Assembly: GCA_950295325.1 (NCBI GenBank)
Contig: OX485808.1
Span: forward strand, 5,334,501 to 5,398,500
DNA: 64,000 nucleotides
DNA from: Polytrichum commune
Lineage: Eukaryota > Streptophyta > Polytrichopsida > Polytrichales > Polytrichaceae
Direction: 5' to 3'
The position numbers were made by a program, and so were the translations under genes. Each line of letters begins with the position of its first letter. Position 1 is the stretch's first letter. The notes beneath the pieces are model-generated. The model was not told where the DNA came from. It did not search any database and saw only the letters and a list, made by a program, of their open reading frames with translations. Shown here one piece after another: positions 11,701 through 23,128 of this stretch.

Positions 11701-12832
11701 CGATAATGGTGTCTTGTTACTTTTTTTTTCCATTTGATAATGGAGAGTTCCTTGAGGACATTGAGAGGTTTTATGATTATTTTGGCTTTGCTGTGTGTAA
11801 GGAGTGGATGGAGGTCAATTTCTTGCCCATTAGCTCGGCAAGGATTCCCAATACCACCACGAACAGATTCAATATCCTTCTTCTCAAGCGGGTTTCGCGG
11901 CCCGAGGACTCCGTGTCTTGGACTTCTACATTTTCCATTCGTTATGTACCAGAGTTGGTGGCACATGGTGTGGACGTTGGCCTCAACAACACATTGATTA
12001 ATTTCTGCACCAATCCACTCATGGATGGTGCTCGACCGTGGAGAGGCCCAAGAGAGAAGGATGAGTACTTCTTTTCATGCCTCATTATGGCTCTAACCAC
12101 AGTCGGGGACTTGGTTATTGATGTTGCAGCTGCCACTGGTATGAATTTCACTTCATTGATGTCCTTGATCTGAATTCAAACTAATCACTTTGTGAATATG
12201 GTACTTATTACAAATTGTTGATTTCTTTGTAGGCAATTCTATTCGTGCTTGCAAGAGTACTGGCAGGCACGTACTGGGCCTGGAGAGTGACAAGAAGTTG
12301 TTTGGGGCTGTTCTTCAGCCTATGATGTCTATTGCTCCACCACCTCCACCTCCTCCACCTCCTCAAGCCCATGTGCCAATTGCAAAGAAACCAAAGAAGG
12401 TTGTTGCAGTGGAGCGGCGTCGTGTTGAGGACTCTGAGTAAGTACGTACCGCTTACTCTTTCTATTTCATTGGTCAATATTCATAGTTTTCTTAGAACCA
12501 TGATATCACTTGTGCCTAAACTCTTTAAAATGTTGCAATATTGTAGAGACTATCCTAGTCCAACTAAGAGTTGGAGACTCCCTTCGTATGCAGAAGAAAT
12601 TGCTAAGCTACAAGCCCTACAAGCATCTCCATCTCTCCAGTCAAATGCCTCTCCGAAGTATAACCCTCGTGTTTTGAAATTCTTAGATGTTGATGCAGAT
12701 GTTGATTTTGAGATTGGTTTGACTGACATTCAAGCCAGCCCTAGTGATTGTGTTGGTGGTTCTATTTCTCTATCCACCAGCTTTGTTGGTAACGGTTTGA
12801 TTTATGTGGATGATGAGGCTATTAGTGAATAG
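8779..12832 (+). pseudogene. ParB-like domain plus beta-class DNA amino-methyltransferase fusion, seven exons, one stop and one frameshift
   Basis: Exons: 8779-9665, 9751-9940, 10029-10223, 10308-10756, 10909-12138, 12233-12437, 12547-12832, all GT-AG. With one base removed the reading phases close to 1146 residues. Residues 1-110 are Ser/Asp-rich with a basic patch (RKGKGRVRR). A ParB/sulfiredoxin-fold signature, VYDGNHRLLAW, lies at about 242-252. Helical linkers follow. A permuted methyltransferase comes last: ADLVIADLPEG near 797 (motif IV position), DNGVLLLFF, then RPWRGPREK and GDLVIDVAAATG near 970 (SAM-binding motif I), GRHVLGLE, then a Pro-rich tract. Motif IV is not the usual (D/N/S)PP(Y/F/W), so activity is doubtful. 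Defects: in-frame TAG at 11366-11368 and a nine-T run at 11721-11729 where eight T keeps frame. These could be true decay or, for the T-run, an assembly error. Introns exclude bacterial contamination. Confidence 0.72.
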
Positions 12833-13930
12833 ACCTTAGTTTTGTTTTTCTCAACCAGTCAATCATATCTCCAATTTGGAGAGCCATTGTAATGGCTACT
12901 TTTATGTTTTCAAACTGTGTTAATCTCATTTTTACCACTGAATTACAACTATAATCAATCTTTGCCTATGGTGCATCCATACCCTAAACCCTCGCATGAA
13001 ACATGCATGAGTTATATGTTTTTGAGAGAAATTAGAAAAAGTTAGTATGGCTATAAAAATGAAAATAAGCTACAAAGAATTGAAGAGTAGAAGTCTTTGA
13101 GAAATCATAAGAGAGAAAAATGAAAATTAAGATAGATAGGGCATTGATGTTATCCAAAGAGTTAATCATTAGAAGAGATCATTGGCAAATAAACAACCCA
13201 AAAATGAGTTTTCTCAAAAGGAAAAATAAAAGAACAAAAATCAAGAATGTAAAAATAAAAATAAACAATGGAAAATGGATTAAAATTTAAAAAATTTAGA
13301 AATGGCAAATGGAAAAAAAACAAGAAGAAAAAAAAATTGAAGGTAATAAGTCTTTAAGACTGAGAAGTGAGGAAAATTAAAATTAAAGATGGTAGGGCAT
13401 TGATGAACAGAAGGGATGATTCACAATTGAACAACCAAAAGAATTAGGATTCTATAAGGGATAAATTAAAAAGAATGTTAATAAAAAGAAATTGAACATA
13501 GAAGATAATAAGTCTTTGAGAAGTCTTTAATGTTAATAAAAAATAATTTAAGATTGATTGGGCATGGATGTTAACCATTTAGTGAATAAACAAAAGAGAT
13601 TAGTGACAAATGAACAATCACATAAATTTTGATTCTTAAAAGGAAAATGGATAAAAGATATTGAGATAGATAAGTGAAGGCCGATGCGCGGCTCTTGAAC
13701 TTTGACCTCATCATGACGCCAGCCCTAATTGATGCATGGAAATTGTGATGAACCCTACACCCTAAACCAAAGCGGTGGAAACATGTACAAAGACTATATT
13801 TTTAGATTGAAAATCCACAGTTATACATATCAAAAGTTTAAATTAGTAATAAAGTTGTCAAAAAATTCCACGGTTATAGGAGTTGATTCACCTTAAAATG
13901 GCATTCCAAATGTCTAATTTATGCTCTTCA
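12833..13930. other. AT-rich intergenic DNA downstream of the ParB-methyltransferase gene
   Basis: The first 120 bases probably contain the 3' UTR. The remainder is A-rich with degenerate internal repetition (for example GATAGGGCATTGATG near 13134, GGTAGGGCATTGATG near 13391 and GATTGGGCATGGATG near 13555), spaced about 165-257 bp. No coding frame is recognised. Confidence 0.4.
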
Positions 13931-13934
13931 ACCT

Positions 13935-14160
13935 CTACTTTTTGCTCTCCGCTCTCCGCTCTTTGCTCGCATACGACCTTTCCCCACCTCTCAACCTTTC
14001 TAAAACTCTCCACCTCTCAATCTTTCTAAAACTCAAGCTCTCAAGCTTTCTAAAACTCTAAACCTCTCAAGCTTTCTATAACTCTCAACCTCTCAACCTT
14101 TCTATAACTCTCAACCTCTCAACCTTTCCTACTCTCAAGCTTTCTTATTCTCAAGGTTCT
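13935..14160. repeat. CT-rich degenerate tandem repeat
   Basis: About ten copies of a 20-25-bp unit like CTCTCAACCTTTCTAAAACT run in series, with variants CTCAAGCTTTC and CTATAACT. It begins with GCTCTCCGCTCTCCGCTCT. It is followed by a short GC-rich island at about 14200-14400. Confidence 0.7.
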
Positions 14161-14800
14161 AACAACACAACAAAATAACATTCACAATGAGGCTCTAAAA
14201 TTGGCAAGGGCTTCGCCGCACCTAAGAGCTCCTCTCCTCCTCTGCTCCAAATGACAAATGAGGAGGAGAGAGAGGGGCGCGGGGAGGTAGCCGGCGCCGC
14301 TAGGGTTTCCAAGCGGCGGCCACGTGGCTAGTGGCCACTGGCGAGGGCTGGGATGGGGGAGGGGGATGGGGATGGGGATGAGGGGATACCATGGGGACAT
14401 GGAGGGATGAGGGTTCAGGAAAAATGAAATAGGAGATGGGAGGAGCTTAGTTTAGGGACATAAATTTAACTTTCCGTATCCCCTTAGTACCTCGACATAT
14501 GGATTCCTTGTAAACATATTTTAGAAAAGTATGTTCAGATAATTTGTATTTAACAATTCATGTCATTTAGTAGGTTTTCGATGAAGAATCCACCCCCAAG
14601 ATGCAAATGTCGTTTTCATGAACGAGACATCTTTAAAGTTCTTCAATGGTTCCTCAAATAAATATTACATATATAAATGACTCAATTTGAATTGTGGAGA
14701 GGGGCTATCTGATTCTCCACAAGAGGTGGATGAAAATTCAATTTTCAATACGATGTCATTAATTTAATGAGGTGTTAGCTTGAACCACCCTTAATATGAT
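14161..14800. other. GC-rich patch then AT-rich spacer, no gene seen
   Basis: 14230-14400 is GC-rich (GGCGCCGC, GCGGCGGCC, GATGGGGATGGGGATG) and contrasts sharply with its surroundings. It may be the remnant of an exon or promoter, but neither strand gives a recognised protein. 14400-14800 shows nothing. Confidence 0.3.
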
Positions 14801-14804
14801 ATTT

Positions 14805-15136
14805 AGTGTTAGATACTCTAAATACAAATGCATAGTACACTAAATATCAGTAACCCTATGAGAGTAACTACTATTCATTGTGAACTCAAACACTTAATTT
14901 CAACTATAATGGTAATATGTGGATGTCGCATGCACAAATTTTGTGTAAGGAAATTAATATGAAAAAAACAATTAACAATGATAAAAGCATAAAGGACATG
15001 GTAGTAGGAAATGTGGTGGTCCATTTAATATGTCCAACACTAATTATCAAAAAATTGAAATTTAGTATTGACCATGATAGTGTAACAACACTATATTATA
15101 CAATCAAACACTAAATATCATATTTAGTGTAGTGTA
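14805..15136. repeat. MITE-like dispersed repeat with ACACTAAATAT ends
   Basis: GATATTTAGTGTTAGA (14799-14815) and ACTAAATATCATATTTAGTGTAG (15109-15131) bracket about 330 bp and are related in inverted orientation. An internal part (about 15020-15085) is similar to the reverse complement of 23575-23640, and 14845-14875 resembles 60625-60645. A family of short non-autonomous elements is likely; target duplication was not resolved. Confidence 0.4.
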
Positions 15137-15320
15137 TTTTAGCCATGTGGTCGCATGTTTTGCTAGTAGTATCAATAATTGATAGTATGAGCTTCCCATA
15201 AATTAAGTTAGTGCGATATGGATTATTTAGGAGTCGATATTGTTTGTGTATATAATGCATTGAAGTAACGATCTAAACCCTAAGCCCACAAACCACATAG
15301 ACAACTTTCACAAACTCTAT

Positions 15321-15353
15321 ACCCTAACCCCAAACCCTAAACCCTAAACCCTA
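15321..15353. repeat. Interstitial telomere-type tract (CCCTAAA)n
   Basis: The tract reads ACCCTAACCCCAAACCCTAA and continues with two more CCCTAAA units, the Arabidopsis-type plant telomere repeat on the C-rich strand. It is too short to be a chromosome end. A related TTTAGGG run (two and a half units) is at 61571-61589. Confidence 0.75.
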
Positions 15354-16658
15354 CATATTTTTATCTTACCAACCTTTCTTATATATGGCCATGTTGTGGT
15401 CTATGCGCATCATGTCAAAATGATCTACCAATGTTGGTTCGATTGGAAATTGCTTTATTTGGGTCATAGCAACTATAATAATCTAGACTCATGCCAATAA
15501 TTGTCATTTTGATATAAAACATTGGTTTAGGGGGTGAAGAGTGAATTTTGAAATGCTAGCCCTTTCACCTTAATAGTTTTTAGTGCAATTTGATCACAAA
15601 ATACACACTTAGTCTTATTATAACATGAATGGTTTAAGACTTCAACTTAAATCAACAGTTTAAGCTATGGTCATGCACATACTTCTTGTTGCAAATAATA
15701 CAAATATATAATTGTAAGTGCATACTATTGTATGCACCATTCTAAATTAGTTATCCATTTCCACACCATGGTGGACCTAAAGTGAATTTTCAATAGGACG
15801 TCAAGTCATTTAATTAGGTGTCAACTTGAACTAACGATCGAATACTAGTGCATTAAACTTTAATTTTCACCAATGATGAATTGCAACAATGAGTCATATT
15901 AATATGGGCCGATGTTTGGTGAGCCTCCAGTTCCAAATGTCCTCAATCTACCTAGCACAAGTCACTATGGATTAAGCGATTTTTTATTGGTATTCATGCA
16001 CTTGGTGACCATATTACAAGCATTTTTTTTATGTGAATCATATGATACCTACAATTTTAAGGGATTCCACAATATGTTCTTAGTCACTCTTACCTCATTG
16101 TGTGTGTGAATATATATATCACTTAGACCTTCATCAATTCACTTGGACTTCACACCTTAGTCGCAAATAATTAATACTCAATGTTAACCCATCAACCCAT
16201 ATATATATAATATAATAACCCATATATAAAATATAGACATATAAATTATACATATAAATATAGACATATAGACATATAGACATATTTTCGTGCGACCTTG
16301 GTAACAACTAAGGTGTGTGACGGATTTATAAATTTACAGTATGTTGCGTGCACGCAAGACATGTTCCATACATAATGCTATTTATATATTGCGCATGGAT
16401 GGAATGACATATTGTTAGGTCAAAGTAGGCGGCGGGAATCCGCTTTTTAAATAGCATCCAAGGGATTTTGAACCATCGGGGGGAAGGTACTTAAAGCTCT
16501 TCCCCCCACATAAGAGCTCTTTTCTGCGGTACATCCAAGTGTGCGCTCCACAGACCTGACTGGAACGCGCTCAAACCATTTTCTTATGCGCCAACCCTAC
16601 ACCTCCTAGGTCCACTACAGACTGCACATACCCGTATATACCGCCGCAAATACCGGAT
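15354..16658. other. AT-rich spacer; possible left part of the first DUF7869 element
   Basis: 16200-16280 holds imperfect ATAGACATAT repeats. 16430-16650 becomes more GC-rich and contains GGGGGGAAGGTACTTAAAGCTCTTCCCCCC-type inverted sequence (16479-16509). The transition may mark the left portion of the element carrying the gene at 18110, but no terminal inverted repeat was identified. No coding frame is recognised. Confidence 0.3.
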
Positions 16659-17660
16659 GTTTACGAACGCACGTTCGTAAACGTGAGTTGGTAGCACATG
16701 TACAAGAGGTACATAGATATGATGTGAGTTGTTTACGAACGTGCGTTCGTAAGTTGATCACAACCGTACTCGACATTGAATTACTTATAGACAGAACTAG
16801 GCACGAAAATTGTGTCGATTATATACGAACGTACGTTCGTATATCTGCCTTCAAGACCCAAACGCACATGAATTCCCGTGTAACCGTTTTCTCCAACGGA
16901 ACATCTGATGATGGGATATTTACGAACGCACGTTCGTAAATATCACCTGGGATTATTTTTCAAGAATCCATAAACATTCCTTAATTTATACACTTCCGTG
17001 CATTGGCCACGTTAACAATATGGAAGTTAAATACGAATGCTCGTTCGTATTTCGCACTACCATTTGTGTCCACGGAGTATTATGTTTTCCAATTTTACGA
17101 ACGCACGTTCGTAAATACCACCTGTCCACCGTCCACGCATCCACCAACAGACCTATTGACGCAAGCATGTGTGGAGGACTACACCATGTTTAGGATAGAT
17201 ACGAACGCTCGTTCGTATTTTTCACTACCATTTATGTCCACGGAGAATTATGTTTTCCAATTTTACGAACGCATGTTCGTAAATACCACCTGTCCACCGT
17301 CCACGCATCCACCAACAGACATGTTGACGCAAGCATGTGTACAGGACTACACCGTGTTTATGATAGATACGAACGCTCGTTCGTATCTGTGCAATCATGA
17401 TTTTAATGATAGATGTCGATTGTCATTTTCCACTGGATATTGGATTTCATGTATCCCTGTAACGTGGCTATAGATATCTCTATTCGGACGTGTCCAATTA
17501 TTTTTGCCTAACACTGTCGCGGTTGTAACATACATATGATCGATGCTATGCATCCGCCCCTAAGTTTTGGTTGGAACTTACGAACGATCGTTCGTGTACA
17601 TAAGCACTCCATTTCGGCTGTAGCTAACGAACGATTGTTCGTAAACACTTGCCCATCAAA
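16659..17660. repeat. Palindrome array B: TTACGAACGNNCGTTCGTAA
   Basis: Eleven palindromes lie near 16659, 16731, 16820, 16919, 17030, 17093, 17199, 17263, 17367, 17578 and 17627; a twelfth core is at 17951. The core is TACGAACG-NN-CGTTCGTA with centres CA, TG, TA, CT and AT. The arms extend with covarying bases: GTTTACG/CGTAAAC, ATATTTACG/CGTAAATAT, AAATACG/CGTATTT, AGATACG/CGTATCT. From 17030 to 17390 two palindromes repeat with a period of 168-170 bp together with flanking sequence (CCACGGAGTATTATGTTTTC, CCACCTGTCCACCGTCCACG). The array precedes the gene at 18110. Confidence 0.92.
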
Positions 17661-18109
17661 TACACGCCCCTCAAATATGATGCTTACTGCATGTGAATAA
17701 AGTGGCAAGTATATTTTAGGTGCTCTTATAATATGTCCCATTTAGATTTTATTGTATATTGGGTTGATGTTTTCGTCCTCGCGTTCATGAATATATGTGT
17801 TTGTGTTGTCCCTTGGTGGTGGACAACCCTTCCAATGTTTTATTGGCGACTCCACCCAAAGCCCTTCACGGGTAATATATATTGGAATGGGGTTCCGTTG
17901 TGCAGGGACGTCTGAGTCCCGTCTAGGATTTGCATGTCATGGGGCTGTTGTCGAACGCACGTTCGTCTTCATATGTGAGGTCCCGCAACGGTGTGGCGAG
18001 TGTTGGTTGTGATTTTTCAGCCATATATGTAGGCATATCTCGTATCCGCTTTTGTATGCGTTGCGGTTGTTGTTGTGTTGGTCATTTATTGGTGGTTTGT
18101 TTAGGTTGG
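17661..18109 (+). promoter_or_regulatory. Leader of the first DUF7869-type gene
   Basis: This stretch contains the last array-B palindrome core (CGAACGCACGTTCG at 17951-17964) and ends with GGTTTGTTTAG, a 3' splice site just before the ATG at 18110. The second copy of the gene has the same arrangement (GTAGGCAG one base before its ATG), which supports a conserved leader intron. The frame is open upstream to 17930 but that part has no counterpart in the second copy, so I start the protein at 18110. Confidence 0.45.
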
Positions 18110-21100
18110 ATGGCGATGCACGTTGGATATAGTTCATTGGAGTTGTCCACAAAAGCTTCCTCTTCCGATGGTGACTGTGAACTATCTTCGCCATCGGCGG
18201 GTAGTCATAGCATGACAAATGCCATGGGTGGGTTTGTGGATGCATCCTCCCACGAATCATTTGAAGCGCACGAACAATCTATATGTTCCGGGGATGACAA
18301 TGATGACATTCTGTTATGTGCCGGTTTCGGTAGGGAGCAATGGGTGGGCCTTGATGTTGTTCTTTTCAACGATGTTGGTGTCCCGGTGGCAGATGGCATA
18401 TGTAGAAACTCCGATCCCCGTGATTGTGTGGATGCCAACCCCCTTGGTCCCGATGATGTGGGTGTGTGCATCTTGAATTCTTTGTTTCCGCTTGATGTCC
18501 CGGTGACATGGAGATTTTCCTTGCGTCGATGGCCTCTTTGTCGGGTTCTCCATGACGGAGTAAGCTTGTTGGACCATGAGCGCCGCCATAAGCAAACGCA
18601 ATTAGCTTTGTTGGTCAAAATACGTCCTCGCAAAGGCCTACGCAGATATGATTCTAACCGTGTACCTCGTGGAGATAAGGAACGTCGACGGGATCGCATA
18701 TTGGGAGACGAATCTATCCGTCTTGTGTCCGCCAAGGACTGTTGCCAGAGGAAATGTTGCCAATTTTTCCCGCAGGAGAAAATTAAGTCCGTACGTCAAG
18801 AGATGTGGGTTGCCAATTTCCGTATGAAATCGGCAAAGAAACTCGAGGTCCACAGAAATGTCCACATTGACACCCATGGGCATAAGGTGGTCACACTTGA
18901 GAATGTGGAAGTGTGTTGTACTGCGTGGTATACCATCCACGCCATGTCAAAGTCTGACTTTTATAGGTTTCAAAAATATTCATTGTTGGGTCGCCGCTCT
19001 CGATTTCATGGCAATTCGGGTACAAAAAAACCTAGGGAGGCTACACTCCAAGCCTCCGCGACACTCTCCACCATCATAGTCCCATTGGCCGATGCAATGC
19101 CCCACAAGACGAGGACATTGTCGTCAGGGGAGAAAGTTGTACAAATGGTGTTGCCCACGGGTACAAAATGGAAGAACATATTAACGGACATCAATGAAGT
19201 GGGTCGCATAGCGGGATGTGGGCCCATTTCTTTGTCCAAGTTGAGTGTGATTAAAAACCAACAGTTTGCCGAATACATTTTGAAGAGACCTGGGGACAAG
19301 TTCGCTAGGTGTACGACGTGTGAAAAATATAAAGGTCTTCGAGACGCCCACCCCATAGGCACCGAATCCCACACTAGACACCAAACAAAATATATTGAAC
19401 ATGTCAACAACCAAGAGGCTCACTGTCAAGATTACTACAAGAACCGTGCTCTATCCATAATGAGGCCTACAGAGGTTCTAACAATCATCCATGATAAAAT
19501 GGACCACGCCAAGACCGCATGCCCTTGTTATGCACGCAAAATAAAGGCCACGGATGGTCTCTTCAAGTTGCCTGTATCTGTCACAGGTTTGTATTGAATC
19601 ACAAATATGTATTCAAATTCTCTCAAATTTTACTGGGTGTGTTTGCCAAATGTCCAATTTCATACCTCCGTTTGGAGTTGTCGTTGTTATTGTTGTTGTT
19701 TAAGCATCGTTTGTTTTTTTCCACAGGGATGATTGCCCACGGCCATGGAGACGTAAAGTATGCCCATTATGGGTTGGATTTTTACCCTGGCGATGCTAAC
19801 CACACAGTGGGTTCATTTACAAAACTCTTGCGCGATCTGGAGAAGCCGCCGTTACATTCATCACGTGCACTTTTTGATGGTTGTGGAACGACACCCCTTT
19901 ACGAAACAGTGCTTGCGGGGAAGGAGGTTTGTATGTCGTCATTGCCAGAACCACCGGGAAAACCTATTTGTGCAAAACCATTGCCTCCAACTCTTCACGT
20001 TCAACTTGATAATTGCGCGAAAGACAACAAATGTTGATATGTATTTTGTTTTTGGTCATTGCTCGTGGCGAAAGGAATCTTCAAGGAGGTGTTTGTGTCA
20101 TTTTTTATAGTGGGACATACACACGACGACATTGATGCATCATTCGGATGGTGGAGCATGAAGTTGCATGAAGAAGATTTTCCAACCATACCTCTTCTTA
20201 TGAAATTATATATGGATTTGGACCATATGCCAGTAATTCCGCACATGATTGAGGAAGTACCAGATTTCAAGGCCTTCATCAAGTCATACATGTTGAAGGG
20301 AGGGGACCGTTTGGTGGGGCATACCAAAGCACAACAATTCCGATTCTATATAAGGGAGGATGGTCTCCCAGCCATGCAATTCAAGCTTTTGTGCACATCT
20401 CCTAATCGGGGCCCGGATGATGGTATACTTGTATGGCGTCAAAATAATGATGGCAAATGTTTGCTCCCAGATGGGGATCCAAAGCCTTGCAAACCCGACC
20501 CCATGAGGAATGGGCCGGAAATCATTAAAGGCATATCCGGATTCATTGAATATTGGAAAGAGTTGTGTGAGGAGGACATCACTAGACGTGTTAGAGATAC
20601 TCATGAACCTTTGATTGCGTATTGGGATCGCATTCGTTCCGCCCTAATGACACTTGGTGGTGACACCTGTACAACTTTAACACAAGGATTTTGGCCACAA
20701 AGTCGTTTGACGGTTGTCGAGTCCGACACCATGGTTTTTAGCAATGGAGACGTTTGTGAAGAGTTCGCAATGGACGAGCATTACGTTGGCCCTGCCCGCA
20801 ATCGACCGGCACCGTCGTTTCGTGTAGGTGTTGATTGCCATGAAAGTTATTTGGTCCTTGTACGAGCAGGGGATGAGGAACATCCCAAGCCAATTTGGTT
20901 GGTGAAAGCATTGTCTTCACCCAATTTTGTTCGAACTAGCCCCAACTTTCGTCAGATTGAGGTGGAATATTATCGTCAAAGTACTAAAGACCAGAACGTG
21001 CTACGCACTTATTTAGGTTGGGACACCAAAAAGAATTTTAAATGGACAGTGGACTTAGCGTACACACCGGTTTGGATAAACACGGATACTATACTTTGTG

Positions 21101-21246
21101 CTTGGAAGCTGCGCAAAGGGTCCAAAACAGAAACAATGACCATCCCCCAAAAACATATAGATTTTGCCAAAGACAACTTAGCACGTATTGCAGCGGCAGA
21201 AAATGACGCCGAGAATGGATATGAAGCGGAAGATGGAGATGTGTAA
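18110..21246 (+). pseudogene. DUF7869-type transposable-element gene, copy 1, with one premature stop
   Basis: Two exons, 18110-19586 and 19727-21246, join in phase (SVTG|MIAHG) to 998 residues if the TGA at 20035-20037 is read through. That stop lies just after DNCAKDNK, where copy 2 has SRYVF. A CGA-to-TGA change is one explanation. The N-terminal half has a Cys cluster (KDCCQRKCCQFF), EVCCTAWYTIH, and CTTCEKYKGLRDAH. The C-terminal exon has GHGDVKYAHYGLDFYP, QLDNCAKDN and VGHTHDDIDASFG, the conserved acidic motifs of the DUF7869 family, which looks like an RNase H-like (DDE) transposase; that fold is inference. Similarity to copy 2 at 55327 is strong by eye in the second exon. One further likely decay change is Arg to Trp after ASFG. 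It is otherwise open, so inactivation is recent. Confidence 0.82.
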
Positions 21247-23128
21247 ACATAACATAGGTGGGAGTTAATGGCGAAAAACATGGGCGATTAGTAGATTTGG
21301 TTTTTAATAGACTTAGTGGACTTGTCACACTCCATTGTGGTATACGTTTGGGATGTGCCATCCAAATTCATAAGAGCCTTACTTATGGGATGCGCACCCC
21401 AAACTCTATAATGACATAAACCTTTTGTTTTTTTTGGAGTGGATTGTTATTTTCCACATGGAGCTCACTTTTCATTTTAATTAAAATTCTCTATTTTTAG
21501 TAATAAGAATATCCTTTATGTACGAATTTTTAAATCGTCATGTTCTTGATGTTTCCAATATTCCGTATGCCCACAATATTGGCATCCCAAACTATGGGCA
21601 TATTTTATTTTGAGACTTTCAAAAGTCTCCAATTAACGAATATAGTGTTTTGTTTGTTTGATTGCAATGCCCCTGACAAAAATTTAGCCTACTACATTGG
21701 ACTTCATGAATGCAGTCATCCCACTAGCATAATAACAAAATAACTTTGTCCAAAGTAAATTACCCCAATTCTTAACATAAGTGGACGGTGTCAACACATA
21801 TACATCCCAAATAGTTTTTGACCCAAACTATTTTGCATACTTTCAAATCTTTCAGGAATATATCCTCCAATTGTAAAACAACAAATAAATACCAGATGGA
21901 TACCAACAACCATTTACAAGAAAACAAGAAGACACTATAAATCAAATGAATGAATTAGAATTTATCTATACCCAAGATGACGCTTTGATTAACTATTTTT
22001 GCAACTCATTCTCCTTTACATCACCAAATGGAAAACAAATACTCACAATAAATGTCCCTTAAATTCCATCACTTGAGTCATTTCACCTTGGAGATAATAT
22101 TGTGATTATAGTCACAATCATATGTCATTTCACTAGAGTCATGTCGGAATTTGACTGAAAATCACAATGCTAATTAATTTGCAAAATACAAAATTTCAAA
22201 AACTAAGTGAATCAAGTTGAAAATCAACAAAACAAATTTGTTTTGCAAATAGAACCACATGCACCCACCTCATGCAATAAATTTACACCATTAGCTGGAT
22301 TTGTCATAGCCAAGAGTTTCTCGAATCCATTTCTACGAATTGATATTATTGTTCTCTTGCTAGCATTAAGCATGGCATCCCATACCTCGGCAATCCTTGA
22401 TTGAGGAGAAGTTCCTCATTGTACTTACAAAATACCTCCTATGGCATCAAAACTATCTCATGATCTATAAACAACAAATAATGCATAAGTCTCAAAGTGA
22501 TATTTTAGAGGAACCCAAACACAACTGAAAGGAAGACAAATCACCATGCATCTTATATTGATATTGTGTGAAGATCTCTAATTTTTAGTGTACCAAGTAC
22601 CATTGACCCTCAAATAATTTCATAAATTATATTTTTAGTTGATGAACCTTATTTTTAAAAAATAAATAAATATTCCTTTTGAGGTGCACGAACCAGCTAT
22701 GGTGCTACGGTATCATGTTGACAAATGAATGTGGCCCGTCAGTTGATCAAATCCCAAGTATTGCAATTGTGAAGTTGGAGCTCAGTGAGGATGGCGTTCT
22801 TGTGTTGTCTAATTCTGAAGACGAGATTGTATTGCAATGAATTTCTCTAACACATCACCTTTCCTTTAAAAGAGTGCCACTCCTACACCTTCCAAAATGT
22901 CAAATAGATGTCACCTTCGACATGCACCAACATTAAGGGTGAATGTCACACTTGTCATCATTATATCTATGTCTATCCACTTGGCTTCCATGTGATCACA
23001 ACAAAATTTCAGGTGTGCGAGATGTTTAGAAAAATAACCAAAGTACACTTTGTACATGGGGTGGAAATACCTTTTCCGGCCTTGAGGCTCATTAGATCTA
23101 CCCAATGTCCGGGGAGAACCGGTATTTA
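21247..23128. other. AT-rich DNA after the first DUF7869 gene, no gene seen
   Basis: The 3' UTR and right end of the element should lie here, but no terminal repeat matching 16.4-16.7 kb was found by eye. Small frames (for example at 21540 and 22908) carry no recognisable domain. Confidence 0.3.

Noticed and set aside
8779-12832. Bacterial contamination as source of the ParB-methyltransferase gene
   Set aside because: Six GT-AG introns with consistent phases and the plant-type context exclude it.
15321-15353. Chromosome end
   Set aside because: Only a few CCCTAAA units, with unrelated sequence on both sides; a short interstitial tract.
16479-16509. GGGGGG...CCCCCC inverted pair as another poly-G-ended element
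   Set aside because: It lacks the CTC start, is only about 30 bp across and has no 8-bp duplication.
17930-18109. Upstream extension of the first DUF7869 protein to 17930
   Set aside because: The extension has no counterpart in copy 2, overlaps a palindrome and is separated from the ATG at 18110 by a likely splice acceptor.
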